Positions 44,616 through 55,101 of a stretch of DNA of 64,000 bases are shown piece after piece (within the stretch, counting starts at the first letter, position 1; every line of letters starts with the position of its first letter). The notes beneath the pieces are model-generated. The model ran no database searches, was not told the origin of the DNA, and worked only from the letters and a program-made list of their open reading frames with translations. Origin of the DNA: Xylanibacter rodentium (GTDB taxonomy: Bacteria; Bacteroidota; Bacteroidia; Bacteroidales; Bacteroidaceae); the NCBI RefSeq assembly GCF_013166575.1, contig NZ_JABKKE010000006.1, forward strand, positions 1 through 64,000, in the 5' to 3' direction. Both the position numbers and the translations under genes were made by a program.

Positions 44616-45893
44616 CTAATCTTTCAGACATCCCACGGGAACAACATACACCCCATCTTCGCGCCGATAGGCATAAAAGCCTACCGCTGTAAGCACCATA
44701 AGGAACGACGGCTGTTTCATTCGGCCGGTATCTATCTTGCCAGAAAGTTCCTTTAATGTCTTTACTCCTTCATTTATCAAATCGTCCCCCCCGAGCTTGA
44801 TTTCCACAAGTCCGTATGAGCCGTTTCGGAGATGCACCACCGCATCACACTCCAGTCCATTCCTGTCTCTGAAGTGATAAACACGCCCGTTAAGAGCCTC
44901 GGCATACACCCGCAAGTCCCTCACACAGAGCGTTTCGAATATCAATCCGAATGTATTCAGGTCGTTGATAAGGTCGGACGGGCCCAGTCCCAAGGCTGCC
45001 GTTGCTATCGACGGGTCGGTGAAATAGCGGGTATCCGACGTTCTTATAGCCGACTTTGAGCGCAGATTCGGATTCCACGCCTCCGAATCCTCGATTACGA
45101 ATATCTTCTTCAGTGCGTTTATATACGATGCTATCGTATCTTCGGCAAACGAGTCGGACTCGTTTGCCATCAAGTCGGCTTTGATAGTGCCATAAGAAGC
45201 CTGCGCCCCCTGATGGCGGGCATACGAACGCAGAAGCCGATGGGTGCGCGCCGGGTCGCGGCTCACGCCATCGACCATCGATACATCGCGCTTTTCCACT
45301 GCATCGATATAATCGAAAGCCTGGTCGAGAGCTATGTCACCGCTCATGTTTACGGCCAACGGCCATCCGCCACGGCATGCGAGAAAAGCCATCTTTTCAA
45401 GGTTCATCGACGACATCCCGCCTATAATCTCGGGGGTAGTAAACAGCTCTGCCAGCGACACTTCGCCCGTTGATTCGCCTGATTCCCACAACGACATAGG
45501 CCGCATGCGCAACCATCCAATCCGCCCCGTGCCGGAATGAACGACCTCACTCATGTCGGCCGGAACCGACGAGCCTGTAAGAATGAACAATCCCAAATGC
45601 GGACTGTGGTCGGCCTCGAACCTTATACTGTCCCACAGGGCCGGTGCCACCTGCCATTCGTCTATCAGTCGCGGTTTGTCGCCCTGCAGCAATATAGCCG
45701 GATTTATCTTGGCCAACTGCTTGTTCTGCTCCACCTTTCCCGTTTCAGACATATAAAGAACGCTCTTGGCTATCTGTTCGGCGGTTGTTGTCTTGCCGCA
45801 CCATTTGGCACCTTCAAGCAACACGGCGCCCTTGCCTGCCAATTTGCGGGCAAGAAGTCGGTCGGCTATTCTATTTTTATATGCTTTTTTCAT
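44616..45893 (-). CDS. AAA+ ATPase with DUF4143 domain
   Basis: A 425-residue soluble ATPase. An N-terminal AAA domain has Walker A in GAKWCGKTT (about 25-33) and Walker B in RLIDEWQ, with a sensor-like TGSSVP. The C-terminal DUF4143 domain includes a restriction-endonuclease-like core (ECDAVVHLRNGSYGLVEIKL). This family is common in gut bacteria and its function is not known. Some members lie with toxin-antitoxin or defence genes, but nothing here proves that. The start at 45893 is chosen because a TATTTTTG box lies at 45916-45923. A tandem-repeat block lies just upstream. Confidence 0.8.
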   Translation of the reverse strand: MKKAYKNRIADRLLARKLAGKGAVLLEGAKWCGKTTTAEQIAKSVLYMSETGKVEQNKQLAKINPAILLQGDKPRLIDEWQVAPALWDSIRFEADHSPHLGLFILTGSSVPADMSEVVHSGTGRIGWLRMRPMSLWESGESTGEVSLAELFTTPEIIGGMSSMNLEKMAFLACRGGWPLAVNMSGDIALDQAFDYIDAVEKRDVSMVDGVSRDPARTHRLLRSYARHQGAQASYGTIKADLMANESDSFAEDTIASYINALKKIFVIEDSEAWNPNLRSKSAIRTSDTRYFTDPSIATAALGLGPSDLINDLNTFGLIFETLCVRDLRVYAEALNGRVYHFRDRNGLECDAVVHLRNGSYGLVEIKLGGDDLINEGVKTLKELSGKIDTGRMKQPSFLMVLTAVGFYAYRREDGVYVVPVGCLKD

Positions 45894-45915
45894 CTTCTTA
45901 TGCTGTTTACAGCGG

Positions 45916-45923
45916 CAAAAATA
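45916..45923 (-). promoter_or_regulatory. Promoter -7 box of the DUF4143 ATPase
   Basis: The minus strand reads TATTTTTG, matching TAnnTTTG, 23 bp before the chosen start. Confidence 0.5.
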
Positions 45924-45962
45924 CAACTATTTTTTCATCCGAACAAATATTTTTGAAGATAA

Positions 45963-46100
45963 TTCGGCCGTTTGACGTAATTTCGTTCGGTCATTTGACG
46001 CAATTTCGTTCGGTCGTTTGACGCAATTTCATTCGGCTATTTGACACAATTCTGTTCGGCTATTTGACGTAATTTCGTTCCGGCGTTTGACGCGATTCCG
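45963..46100. repeat. 23-bp tandem repeat, six copies
   Basis: Six contiguous 23-bp units of the type TTCGGYYRTTTGACGYAATT followed by TCG, and a degraded seventh. Copies differ at one to five positions. It lies between the divergent promoters of the ATPase gene and hflX. Confidence 0.85.
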
Positions 46101-46175
46101 TTCCACCGTCTGGCATTTTGCAACGCTGTGTAACAATAAATACATATATATCTTGTGTAATTCGCGGTAAATCGT

Positions 46176-46183
46176 TAATTTTG
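46176..46183 (+). promoter_or_regulatory. Promoter -7 box of hflX
   Basis: TAATTTTG matches TAnnTTTG, 30 bp before the ATG at 46214. This supports the shorter hflX start over the open frame from 46118. Confidence 0.55.
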
Positions 46184-46213
46184 TGGCGAATTATATATAT
46201 TAATGTATATTGG

Positions 46214-47464
46214 ATGAAAGAATTTGTAATATCCGAAGCAAAAACAGAAACCGCCGTGCTCGTCGGCCTGATAACCAAAGACCAGGACGAGGCCAAGACC
46301 AAAGAATATCTCGACGAACTGGAATTTCTGGCCGATACCGCCGGTGCCGTCACCGTGAAACGATTTACACAGAAGGTGAACGGACCGAGTTCGGTAACAT
46401 ACGTAGGCTCCGGAAAGCTGGAAGAAATAAGACAATACATAGAGGCAGAGGAAGACGCCGAACGCGAAGTGGGCATGGTGATTTTCGACGACGAACTGTC
46501 GGCCAAACAGATACGCAACATTGAGAAAGAACTGAAAGTGAAGATACTCGACCGCACAAGTCTGATACTCGACATATTCGCCATGCGGGCACAGACGGCC
46601 GAGGCCAAGACACAGGTAGAGCTGGCACAACACCGCTACATGCTGCCGCGTCTGCAACGCTTGTGGACCCACCTCGAGCGTCAGGGCGGAGGCTCGGGAA
46701 GCGGCGGCGGAAAGGGAAGTGTAGGTCTGCGCGGACCGGGCGAGACACAGCTCGAAATGGACCGCCGCATCATCCTGCAGCGCATCACACTGCTCAAACA
46801 GCGCCTTGAGGAAATCGACAAGCAGAAGACTACGCAGAGGAAAAATCGCGGACGCATGATTCGCGTGGCCCTTGTGGGATATACCAATGTGGGAAAGTCG
46901 ACGATGATGAACCTGCTGTCTAAGAGTGAAGTGTTTGCCGAGAACAAGCTCTTTGCAACGCTTGACACGACGGTCCGGAAGATGGTGATAGACAATCTGC
47001 CGTTTCTGCTGGCCGACACAGTGGGTTTCATCCGAAAACTGCCCACCGACCTTGTCGACTCTTTCAAGTCGACACTCGACGAGGTGCGCGAGGCCGACCT
47101 GCTGGTGCACGTGGTTGACATTTCGCATCCCGACTTCGAGGAACAGATAAAAGTGGTGGAGACGACACTTTCCGAGTTAGGCTGTGCCGACAAACCGTCG
47201 ATGATTGTATTCAACAAGATAGATGCATATACATGGGTGGAGAAGGACGACGACGACCTGACGCCGCCTACGCGCGAAAACGTGTCGCTCGACGAGCTGA
47301 AAGCAACATGGATGGCCAGGATGGCGGACAGTTGTCTGTTTATCTCGGCACGCGAGAAACAGAACATTGACGAACTTCGCGACGTGCTATACAAGCGCGT
47401 ACGCGAACTGCATGTGCAGAAGTATCCGTACAACGACTTCCTTTACGAAAATTATGAGCAGTAA
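46214..47464 (+). CDS. hflX: Ribosome-associated GTPase HflX
   Basis: A 416-residue protein. The N-terminal HflX domain (about 1-180) includes YVGSGKLEEI and ends in a Gly-rich loop (GGGSGSGGGKGSVGLRGPGE). The GTPase domain has G1 GYTNVGKST (about residue 222), G3 DTVGFI and G4 NKID. HflX binds stalled 70S ribosomes and splits them, notably under heat stress. The start follows a promoter box at 46176-46183. The last 11 bases overlap the start of the DUF4954 gene, so the two are coupled. Confidence 0.93.
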   Translation: MKEFVISEAKTETAVLVGLITKDQDEAKTKEYLDELEFLADTAGAVTVKRFTQKVNGPSSVTYVGSGKLEEIRQYIEAEEDAEREVGMVIFDDELSAKQIRNIEKELKVKILDRTSLILDIFAMRAQTAEAKTQVELAQHRYMLPRLQRLWTHLERQGGGSGSGGGKGSVGLRGPGETQLEMDRRIILQRITLLKQRLEEIDKQKTTQRKNRGRMIRVALVGYTNVGKSTMMNLLSKSEVFAENKLFATLDTTVRKMVIDNLPFLLADTVGFIRKLPTDLVDSFKSTLDEVREADLLVHVVDISHPDFEEQIKVVETTLSELGCADKPSMIVFNKIDAYTWVEKDDDDLTPPTRENVSLDELKATWMARMADSCLFISAREKQNIDELRDVLYKRVRELHVQKYPYNDFLYENYEQ

Positions 47465-49310
47465 TCCCGATACCATCCCCGACGGATATCGCAGTCTGAC
47501 CCTCGACGAGATAAGCTCTCTCGAGAAAAGCGGATGCCACGCAGAAGACTGGGGAGACATCAGCGTGGCGGCCGACTTCACACCGGAACGCATAACCGGT
47601 GTGTCGTTCTTCGGCAGCGTGTGCCTCGGAATATTCGACAAGAGGATAGAGACGGAAGAAGGATTCCGGCGCCCTACCGGTATACACAATGCCGTTCTGC
47701 GCGACGTAACCGTGGGCGACAACTGTCTGATAGAGAACATCGGATGCCATATCAACCGCTACGACATAGGCGAGGAATGCTACATAGCCAATGTTGGACG
47801 GATGACAACCGACGAGGCTGCGACCTATGGCGAGATGAACATAATACCGGTGATGAATGAGGCGGGCGACGGCAACGTCATCATCTACGACGGACTGACA
47901 TCGCAAATGGCGGCATTCATGGTGGCCCATGCCTCCGAACGCGATGTGTGGCCGGCACTGAAATCGGCCGTAAAGAGACTCACCGACGGTCACCAGCGAC
48001 AACGGGGCATGATAGGCAGCAGGGTGAAGATAGTAAACACACAAGAGATAATCAACACCATCATCGGCGACGACTGCGAGGTGAGCTGCGCATCGCGGCT
48101 GAACGAATGCACACTGACGGGCAATGACAATGCCGGCATATACATCGGCAACGACGTAATATGCGAGAACACCGTGATTGCGGCAGGCGCATCTGTACTC
48201 GGCGGAGCAAAGACCGACAACTGTTTCATCGGTGAGGCCTGTCACATCGGAAAAGGCTTCTCGGCCGAAAACAGTGTGTTCTTCGCCAACTCATACATGG
48301 ACAACGGTGAGGCTTGCGCGGCTTTTTGCGGCCCGTTCACCGTCAGTCATCACAAATCGACACTGCTCATCGGCGGCATGTTCTCATTCTACAACGCCGG
48401 TTCGGGCACCAACTACAGCAACCATGCCTACAAGCTCGGCCCCATACACCACGGTACATTGGAGAGAGGGGCAAAGACGGCAAGCGGAGCACATCTGCTC
48501 ATGCCGGCACATATAGGGGCATTCTCCATGCTTATGGGCAAGGTGCAGAATCATCCCGACACGCGCGACCTGCCTTTCTCCTACATAATAGCCTCCGGAG
48601 ACACCACGTTCGTCGTTCCGGGACGCAACCTTGTAACCGTGGGAACATACCGCGACACGGAGAAATGGCCCAGACGCGACATGCGGCCGCGGACAAACCG
48701 CACCGCCATTGTCAACTTCGACTGGCTCGGTCCCTATACCATACAGGCTGTGATACGTGGAAAACATACGCTCGAAAAACTGAAGAAAGAGCAGGGCGAG
48801 GACGCTGCAACATACGTCTATGGCGGATGCACAATACGCAACAGCGCCCTGCAAAAGGGCATCAAATATTACGACATGGCCATACGCCTGTATATGGGCG
48901 AAGCCGTACGCGACCATTTCTGCGAACTTCCCGAAAGCAGCATCGGCACCGGCGAATGGACAGACATGGCCGGACTGATGGTTCCGGAAAGCGAAGTGTC
49001 GCTATTGGCAAACGAAATAAGCAGCGGAGCCGTGGACGATATCCAGACTATTGAAGAGCGTTTCGGCACGATGCACGCCAACTACGATACTTACAAATGG
49101 AACTGGACTTACAGTGTAATCCTCGACTACTTCGGCCTCGACACTCTTACCGAAGACGATATTATAAGCATAGGCAGGGAATACGAGACAGCACGCCGCG
49201 AATGGCTCGGTGCCATCCGTCACGATGCAGAACGGGAATATGCATTGGGAGACATGGACGAAAATCTGCTTGGCAGCTTTCTGGCAAAACTTGAACAGGA
49301 ACAGATATGA
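47454..49310 (+). CDS. DUF4954 family protein (left-handed beta-helix)
   Basis: A 618-residue soluble protein. Much of residues 60-330 shows hexapeptide-like repeats expected of a left-handed beta-helix (for example VTVGDNCLIENIGCHINRYD and AVLRDVTVGDN), the fold of acyl- and nucleotidyl-transferases. The C-terminal third is helical. The family occurs in Bacteroidetes and is uncharacterised. The start (MSSNPDTIPDGY) lies within the last codons of hflX, which suggests co-expression with it. No catalytic residues can be assigned. Confidence 0.82.
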   Translation: MSSNPDTIPDGYRSLTLDEISSLEKSGCHAEDWGDISVAADFTPERITGVSFFGSVCLGIFDKRIETEEGFRRPTGIHNAVLRDVTVGDNCLIENIGCHINRYDIGEECYIANVGRMTTDEAATYGEMNIIPVMNEAGDGNVIIYDGLTSQMAAFMVAHASERDVWPALKSAVKRLTDGHQRQRGMIGSRVKIVNTQEIINTIIGDDCEVSCASRLNECTLTGNDNAGIYIGNDVICENTVIAAGASVLGGAKTDNCFIGEACHIGKGFSAENSVFFANSYMDNGEACAAFCGPFTVSHHKSTLLIGGMFSFYNAGSGTNYSNHAYKLGPIHHGTLERGAKTASGAHLLMPAHIGAFSMLMGKVQNHPDTRDLPFSYIIASGDTTFVVPGRNLVTVGTYRDTEKWPRRDMRPRTNRTAIVNFDWLGPYTIQAVIRGKHTLEKLKKEQGEDAATYVYGGCTIRNSALQKGIKYYDMAIRLYMGEAVRDHFCELPESSIGTGEWTDMAGLMVPESEVSLLANEISSGAVDDIQTIEERFGTMHANYDTYKWNWTYSVILDYFGLDTLTEDDIISIGREYETARREWLGAIRHDAEREYALGDMDENLLGSFLAKLEQEQI

Positions 49311-49436
49311 AACTGTATGTCTATAGATAGTTTCCTTATGTCAGAAAGAAACGCGATATACATATCATACTGACCATTTTACACGAATAAACATGAAATA
49401 ATGCAATTTTTCATTTGTCTTGTTGATAGAAAACAT

Positions 49437-49444
49437 TAACTTTG
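49437..49444 (+). promoter_or_regulatory. Promoter of the M16 protease (-7 box)
   Basis: TAACTTTG with a TTTG -33 element at 49414-49417, 19 bp apart: a full match to the Bacteroidetes promoter layout, 52 bp before the start codon. Confidence 0.65.
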
Positions 49445-49496
49445 CAGACAATTTAGATTAAACTTATAAAAAATCAATAAAACAATAAACAGCACA

Positions 49497-52400
49497 ATGA
49501 GGTTAAAAACATTTATTACAACCTGTATGTTCACGGCTGCCGCACTTACGGCACAAGCCAAGGACTACAAGTATCAGACCGTTGAAGGCGACCTGATGAA
49601 CACACGCATCTACACACTCGACAACGGACTGAAGGTCTATCTTTCGGTCAACAAGGATGCACCGCGCATACAGACTTACATAGCCGTACGCACCGGAAGC
49701 CGGAACGATCCGGCCGAGACAACAGGACTGGCACACTATCTGGAACACCTGATGTTCAAGGGCACAAAATCGTTCGGTACAACCGACTACAGCAAGGAGA
49801 CTCCACTGCTCGACGCCATAGAGGCACGCTACGAAACATACCGCAAACTCACCGACCCGCAGGAACGCCGGACGGCATATCGGGAGATTGACAGCCTGTC
49901 GCAGTTGGCCGCACAATACTTCATCCCCAACGAGTACGACAAGATGATGGCATCTATAGGTGCAGAGGGCACCAACGCCTACACGTCAAACGACGTGACA
50001 TGTTACACGGAAGATATTCCGGCCAACGAAGTCGAGAACTGGCTTAAGGTGGAAAGCGACCGCTTCCAGAACATGGTGATACGCGGTTTCCACACCGAAC
50101 TCGAGGCCGTATACGAGGAGTACAACATTGGTATCGCGAAAGACAGTTACAAGATGTATGACGCCCTTTTTGAACTTGCTTTCCCCGGACATCCCTATGG
50201 CACACAGACCACAATCGGTACGCAGGAACACTTGAAGAATCCTTCGATAACAAACATCAAGAACTACTTCAACCGTTACTATGTGCCCAACAACACGGCC
50301 ATCTGCATGGCCGGTGACATGAACCCCGACGAGGTGATAGTCTTGATAGACAAGTATTTCGGCACATGGAAACCTAATCCCGCCCTCTCACGTCCGGAAT
50401 ATCCGGCGCTGAAACCGCTGACGGCAATCAAAGACTCTACCGTAATAGGTCAGGAGGCAGAGAGGCTGATGATGGCATGGCGGTTCAAGAATGCTGCCGA
50501 TGCACAGGCAGACACGCTCGAAGTCATATCAAAAATGCTCGCCAACGGCAAAGCCGGACTGTTTGAGGTGAATCTGGAACAGAAGATGCTGAGCGGTGGC
50601 ATAGGAGCTTTCTGCTACGGACTGACAGACTACTCCGGATTCGTTGTCAGCGGGCAGCCTAAGGACAACCAGACGCTCGAAGAGCTGCGCGGACTCATAC
50701 TCGGCGAAATGGACAAGCTGAAAAGCGGCGACTTCTCGGACGATCTGCTGCCGTCTGTAATCAACAACATGAAACTTGAGTACTACAAGAACTTGAAGCA
50801 GAACGACTACCGTGCCGACGCTTTCGTAAGCGCATTCGTCAACGGAGAGCAGTGGGCCGATGTTACTGGCAAATACGGACGTATAGAGAAGATGACCAAA
50901 CAGCAGATTGTGGATTTTGCCGGCAGACACTTCGGTGACAATTTCGTTTGTGTATACAAGAAAATGGGCAACGACACCACACTCAAGAAGATAGACAAGC
51001 CGCAGATAACGGCAATACCCACCAACCGCGACCTGAGCAGCAAGTTCCTTATGGAAATAACCAACACTAAGACCGAACCGATACAGCCGCGATTCATTGA
51101 TTTCAAGACAGACATGACTGTTTCGAAAATTAAGAACCTGCCGCTGCTATACAAGCACAACAACGAGGATGATCTCTTCACTTTGGCTTTCTGCTACGAC
51201 TTCGGAACGGAAGACGTAAAGGGAATAGATCTCGTGGCCGACTATCTCTACTACATCGGCACCGACAAGAAGACATCGGCTGAAATAAAGCAGGAGTTCT
51301 ATAAACTGGCATGCAACTATTCGCTTTCCGTCAGCCAGAACACATTGTGGGTATACCTCAACGGTCTCAACGAGAATCTGCCAAAAGCCCTCGCTCTGTT
51401 TGAAGACTTCCTGAAGAACGCAAAGGGCGATGCCGAATCGTACGAACAATATGTCAACCTGCTGAAGAAGAACCGCGATGACCAAAAGACCAACCAGAAC
51501 TACAACTTCGCCTATCTGCGACAGTACGGACAATACGGGCCTTACAACCCCTACCGCAACACTCTGAGTGAAAAGGAACTGCGCGAAGGCGGGGCACAGA
51601 TGTTGCCGGATATGGTGAAAAACCTCAATTCAATGGAACATACTGTGATGTACTACGGCCCATACACAGAGAAACAACTGGCCGCACTCATCACCAAGAC
51701 CCACAAGACACCGAAGAAGCTCGCTCCCTTACCCTCGGGAAAGAAGTATGCCATGCAGCCCACTCCGAGCAACGAGGTATACATAGCACCATACGATGCA
51801 AAGAACATATACATGGTACAGTTCCACAACGAAAACCGTCCGTGGAATGTAGATGAAGCTCCGGTAAAGGCTGTATTCAACGAATACTTCGGCGGCAGCA
51901 TGAACGGCATCGTGTTCCAGGAACTGCGTGAGGCCCGCGGTCTGGCGTACAGCGCATCCGCCTATTACCGCGAGCCGTGGCGCAAGACGGAGCCGGAATC
52001 ATTCTACACATATATCATATCACAGAACGACAAGATGGGCGACTGTATCAATGTGTTCAACAATATAGTGGACACCATCCCGCAGTCACAGGCCGCTTTC
52101 GACATAGCCCGCCAAAGCATCACCAAGAAACTGCAGAGCCAGCGCACACTCCGCGAGAACGTACTCTATGCTTACTATTTCGCCAAACAGCGCGGCATAG
52201 ACTATGACATCGACGAGAAGATATACAACGCCCTACCCTCGCTCACAATGAACGACATCGTCAAGTTTGAACAGCTGAACATGGCACACAAGCCGTATAG
52301 ATACATAATACTCGGCGACGAGAAGCAACTCGACATGAAGTTGCTTGAGAAAATCGGCCCTGTAAAGAGACTGACAACAGAAGAGATTTTCGGATATTAA
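49497..52400 (+). CDS. Exported M16 (insulinase-family) zinc protease
   Basis: A 967-residue protein with signal peptide (MRLKTFITTCMFTAAALTAQA). It has two M16 units: the N-terminal one carries the HxxEH motif in LAHYLEHLMFKG (about residue 80) and the downstream glutamate region AVYEEYNIG. The C-terminal unit lacks HxxEH but keeps the substrate-clamp fold (EARGLAYSASAYY). This is the usual arrangement of active/inactive halves in pitrilysin-like proteases. It would degrade peptides in the periplasm. It has its own promoter and a strong terminator (52451-52495), so it is a single-gene unit. Confidence 0.9.
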   Translation: MRLKTFITTCMFTAAALTAQAKDYKYQTVEGDLMNTRIYTLDNGLKVYLSVNKDAPRIQTYIAVRTGSRNDPAETTGLAHYLEHLMFKGTKSFGTTDYSKETPLLDAIEARYETYRKLTDPQERRTAYREIDSLSQLAAQYFIPNEYDKMMASIGAEGTNAYTSNDVTCYTEDIPANEVENWLKVESDRFQNMVIRGFHTELEAVYEEYNIGIAKDSYKMYDALFELAFPGHPYGTQTTIGTQEHLKNPSITNIKNYFNRYYVPNNTAICMAGDMNPDEVIVLIDKYFGTWKPNPALSRPEYPALKPLTAIKDSTVIGQEAERLMMAWRFKNAADAQADTLEVISKMLANGKAGLFEVNLEQKMLSGGIGAFCYGLTDYSGFVVSGQPKDNQTLEELRGLILGEMDKLKSGDFSDDLLPSVINNMKLEYYKNLKQNDYRADAFVSAFVNGEQWADVTGKYGRIEKMTKQQIVDFAGRHFGDNFVCVYKKMGNDTTLKKIDKPQITAIPTNRDLSSKFLMEITNTKTEPIQPRFIDFKTDMTVSKIKNLPLLYKHNNEDDLFTLAFCYDFGTEDVKGIDLVADYLYYIGTDKKTSAEIKQEFYKLACNYSLSVSQNTLWVYLNGLNENLPKALALFEDFLKNAKGDAESYEQYVNLLKKNRDDQKTNQNYNFAYLRQYGQYGPYNPYRNTLSEKELREGGAQMLPDMVKNLNSMEHTVMYYGPYTEKQLAALITKTHKTPKKLAPLPSGKKYAMQPTPSNEVYIAPYDAKNIYMVQFHNENRPWNVDEAPVKAVFNEYFGGSMNGIVFQELREARGLAYSASAYYREPWRKTEPESFYTYIISQNDKMGDCINVFNNIVDTIPQSQAAFDIARQSITKKLQSQRTLRENVLYAYYFAKQRGIDYDIDEKIYNALPSLTMNDIVKFEQLNMAHKPYRYIILGDEKQLDMKLLEKIGPVKRLTTEEIFGY

Positions 52401-52450
52401 TCAGACAGAAAGGCATTCCATACGATTTAACCGGAATACCTTATTATACT

Positions 52451-52495
52451 ATCAAGAGCGGCAGTACCTGTTCCAATGGTACTGCCGCTCTTGAT
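52451..52495. terminator. Bidirectional terminator between M16 protease and NlpE-like genes
   Basis: Perfect 18-bp arms (ATCAAGAGCGGCAGTACC and its complement) with a 9-nt loop. It lies 50 bp past the protease stop and 22 bp past the end of the converging lipoprotein gene. Confidence 0.85.
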
Positions 52496-52517
52496 GATAT
52501 GGAATGATTGGTCTGTA

Positions 52518-52961
52518 TCACTGCTTTTTAAGAATATAGTATTCTGCAAGTTCTCCCTTGGTAATCATTCCTGTGCTGTCTGACAGTGCAATCGCTCCGT
52601 CAAGAATCTTATAATAGGTCCTGTACCCCGAAGACGGAGTTATAAGTTCTATAACGTCTTCAGCCACAATATTATAAACTCCGCTTTCCTCAAACACGGC
52701 GTCTTTCTTGCCAAGATATTCGCTACGCAACTCGTATGTCGTATCTCTGTTAATCTTAAGTCGGGTTTTTATACCGCCACAGTCTGCACATGGAAGCGTA
52801 CCGGTATACGTTCCGTAAAAATCGGCCGGTAACACTTTGGCCTTATTTGTTTCAACCACAGCGGCTCCGTCTTTGTTATAGCAACACGACTTATTCCTAC
52901 ACCCGCTACAACCTACGACTGCCATTACGGCAATACCTGCCAATAAATAAAATCCTTTCAT
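52518..52961 (-). CDS. NlpE-like lipoprotein
   Basis: A 147-residue lipoprotein; the lipidation cysteine is Cys18 (AVVGCSGC). The NlpE N-terminal domain is recognised by GTYTGTLPCADCGGIKTRL with the CxxC motif, then a small beta-barrel. NlpE of Escherichia coli senses surface contact and envelope or copper stress through Cpx; Bacteroidetes lack that system, so the role here is open. Extra cysteines follow the lipobox (CRNKSCC), which could bind metal. Its promoter box lies 117 bp upstream. Confidence 0.8.
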   Translation of the reverse strand: MKGFYLLAGIAVMAVVGCSGCRNKSCCYNKDGAAVVETNKAKVLPADFYGTYTGTLPCADCGGIKTRLKINRDTTYELRSEYLGKKDAVFEESGVYNIVAEDVIELITPSSGYRTYYKILDGAIALSDSTGMITKGELAEYYILKKQ

Positions 52962-53078
52962 ACCTTATGAGTTTTAATTAGTTGATAAAAATAAACAGCG
53001 CGTTTTCCCGTCATGACAAGCCCAAGGCAAATTCGCCCGTCTCATTCGTCCTGACGTGAAACGTTCATAATTCCGTTG

Positions 53079-53086
53079 CAAATTTA
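53079..53086 (-). promoter_or_regulatory. Promoter -7 box of the NlpE-like gene
   Basis: The minus strand reads TAAATTTG, matching TAnnTTTG, 117 bp before the start, leaving a longish leader. Confidence 0.45.
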
Positions 53087-53344
53087 ATGCTTTTCCACAA
53101 CGTCACTCCAATTATTATCTTATCTTTCCTAAATGCGAATACAAATAATCTTAATGTTGCAGACAGGTTGCAAATTATTATAAAAAAACACGATCTATAA
53201 CCGACGGTTCATAATCTGTGCAGCTATATTGCAACGTCAGATAGAAACGAACGCCACATCATAATAACGCCGCAGAGCAAGGCTCATGTTTCACATTTTT
53301 ACGCATTTTATACATATATGGAGCCGTATATCGGAAAAAAATCA

Positions 53345-53352
53345 TAACTTTG
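53345..53352 (+). promoter_or_regulatory. Promoter -7 box of fumarase
   Basis: TAACTTTG matches TAnnTTTG, 38 bp before the fumarase ATG. Confidence 0.6.
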
Positions 53353-53390
53353 CAGTCACGACATTAACATATAACAATATATAACTTATT

Positions 53391-55040
53391 ATGGCAACAA
53401 CACCCGAATTCAAGTACGCTCCTATGTTCCAGGTGGGCAAGGACGACACCGAATACCGCCTGCTCACTAAAGAAGGCGTGTCAACCGGCGACTTTGAGGG
53501 CCACGAAATCCTCAAAGTATCCAAAGAAGCTCTCACACTGCTCGCACAGCAGGCTTTCCACGACGTGGAATTCATGCTGCGTCGATCGCACAACGAACAG
53601 GTGGCACAGATACTCACTGACCCGGAAGCGTCGGAGAACGACAAATATGTTGCTCTCCAGTTCTTGCGCAATGCCGAGACGGCATGTAAGGGCGTGCTGC
53701 CTTTCTGTCAGGACACCGGCACCGCCATCATCCACGGCGAGAAAGGACAGCAGGTATGGACCGGCTTCGAGGACGAGGAGGCCCTGTCGCTCGGCGTATA
53801 CAACACATTTACACAGGACAACCTACGCTATTCGCAGAACGCCCCGCTCAATATGTACGACGAGGTGAATACACGCTGCAACCTTCCGGCACAGATAGAC
53901 ATCGAGGCTGTAGAAGGCACGGAATACCGCTTTGTAATGGTGGCTAAGGGTGGCGGCTCGGCCAACAAGACATATTTCTACCCCATGACCAAGGCTACCA
54001 TACAAAACGAGGGCACCCTGCTGCCATTCCTCGTGGAGAAGATGAAGAGCCTCGGCACAGCAGCATGCCCGCCTTATCACATTGCATTCGTTATCGGCGG
54101 AACATCGGCAGAGAAGAATCTGCTCACTGTGAAGCTGGCATCAATAAAGTATTACGACAACCTTCCCACCACCGGTGACGAGACCGGCCGTGCCTTCCGC
54201 GACATCGACCTCGAGAAGAAACTGCTCGTCGAGGCTCAGAAAATCGGTCTCGGAGCACAGTTCGGCGGCAAGGCCCTGGCCCACGACATCCGCGTAATCC
54301 GTCTGCCGCGTCACGGTGCAAGCTGCCCCATCGGTATGGGTGTGAGCTGCTCGGCCGACCGCAACATCAAGGCCAAGATCAACAAGGACGGTATCTGGCT
54401 GGAAAAGATGGACAGCAATCCAACCGAACTCATCCCGGAAGAAATGCGCAATCCGGGTGAAGGAACCACAGGTATAGTGATAGACCTCGACAAAGGCATG
54501 GATTCGGTACGAGCCGAACTGACCAGATATCCCGTCAGCACACGCGTGAACCTGAAAGGAACGATCATCGTTGCCCGTGACATTGCCCACGCCAAACTTA
54601 AGGCACGTCTTGACGCCGGTGAGGACATGCCACAGTACTTCAAGGACTATCCCGTACTCTACGCCGGACCGGCCAAGACTCCGGAGGGTTATCCCTGCGG
54701 CTCGATGGGGCCGACCACGGCCAATCGTATGGACCCCTATGTCGACGAGTTCCAGGATCATGGTGCCAGTCTTGTGATGATAGCCAAGGGAAACCGCAGC
54801 GACGTTGTTACCGAGGCTTGCCGGAAACACGGCGGATTCTATCTCGGCACCATCGGCGGTGTGGCTGCCGTATTGTCGCAGAGCAGCATCAAGAGCATCG
54901 AGTGCGTTGAATATCCGGAACTGGGCATGGAGGCTATATGGAAAATCACAGTCGAGGACTTCCCCGCATTCATACTTGTAGACGACAAGGGTAACGACTT
55001 CTTCAAGCAATTGAAGCCGTGGACACCGTGCGCTAAGTAA
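53391..55040 (+). CDS. Class I fumarate hydratase (iron-sulfur type)
   Basis: A 549-residue cytoplasmic enzyme of the single-chain FumA/FumB type. Cluster-ligand cysteine regions include [10 protein letters not shown] (about residue 105) and [15 protein letters not shown] (about 314). The C-terminal beta domain has [13 protein letters not shown]. It interconverts fumarate and malate in the reductive branch of central metabolism used by anaerobic Bacteroidales for succinate formation. It has its own promoter and is followed by repeat-rich sequence, so it is probably monocistronic. Confidence 0.93.
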   Translation: MATTPEFKYAPMFQVGKDDTEYRLLTKEGVSTGDFEGHEILKVSKEALTLLAQQAFHDVEFMLRRSHNEQVAQILTDPEASENDKYVALQFLRNAETACKGVLPFCQDTGTAIIHGEKGQQVWTGFEDEEALSLGVYNTFTQDNLRYSQNAPLNMYDEVNTRCNLPAQIDIEAVEGTEYRFVMVAKGGGSANKTYFYPMTKATIQNEGTLLPFLVEKMKSLGTAACPPYHIAFVIGGTSAEKNLLTVKLASIKYYDNLPTTGDETGRAFRDIDLEKKLLVEAQKIGLGAQFGGKALAHDIRVIRLPRHGASCPIGMGVSCSADRNIKAKINKDGIWLEKMDSNPTELIPEEMRNPGEGTTGIVIDLDKGMDSVRAELTRYPVSTRVNLKGTIIVARDIAHAKLKARLDAGEDMPQYFKDYPVLYAGPAKTPEGYPCGSMGPTTANRMDPYVDEFQDHGASLVMIAKGNRSDVVTEACRKHGGFYLGTIGGVAAVLSQSSIKSIECVEYPELGMEAIWKITVEDFPAFILVDDKGNDFFKQLKPWTPCAK

Positions 55041-55101
55041 AGGGAGGCCCCCTATAATCCCCCAAGGGGGATGTGCTGTGTCAAAATATTAATATTGCAC
55101 A

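Larger units (their letters stand above)
52962..53390. other. Divergent intergenic region with two promoters
   Basis: This 429-bp gap holds the -7 boxes for the NlpE-like gene (53079-53086, minus) and the fumarase gene (53345-53352, plus). I see no gene, repeat or strong hairpin otherwise. Confidence 0.5.

Noticed and set aside
45963..46100. CRISPR array
   Set aside because: Units adjoin directly with no spacers and no cas genes are nearby. The same applies to 43666-43710.
55057..55072. Terminator of the fumarase gene
   Set aside because: ATCCCCC/GGGGGAT has only a 2-nt loop and no T-run, so it cannot fold well as a terminator; it seems part of the neighbouring repeat-rich sequence.
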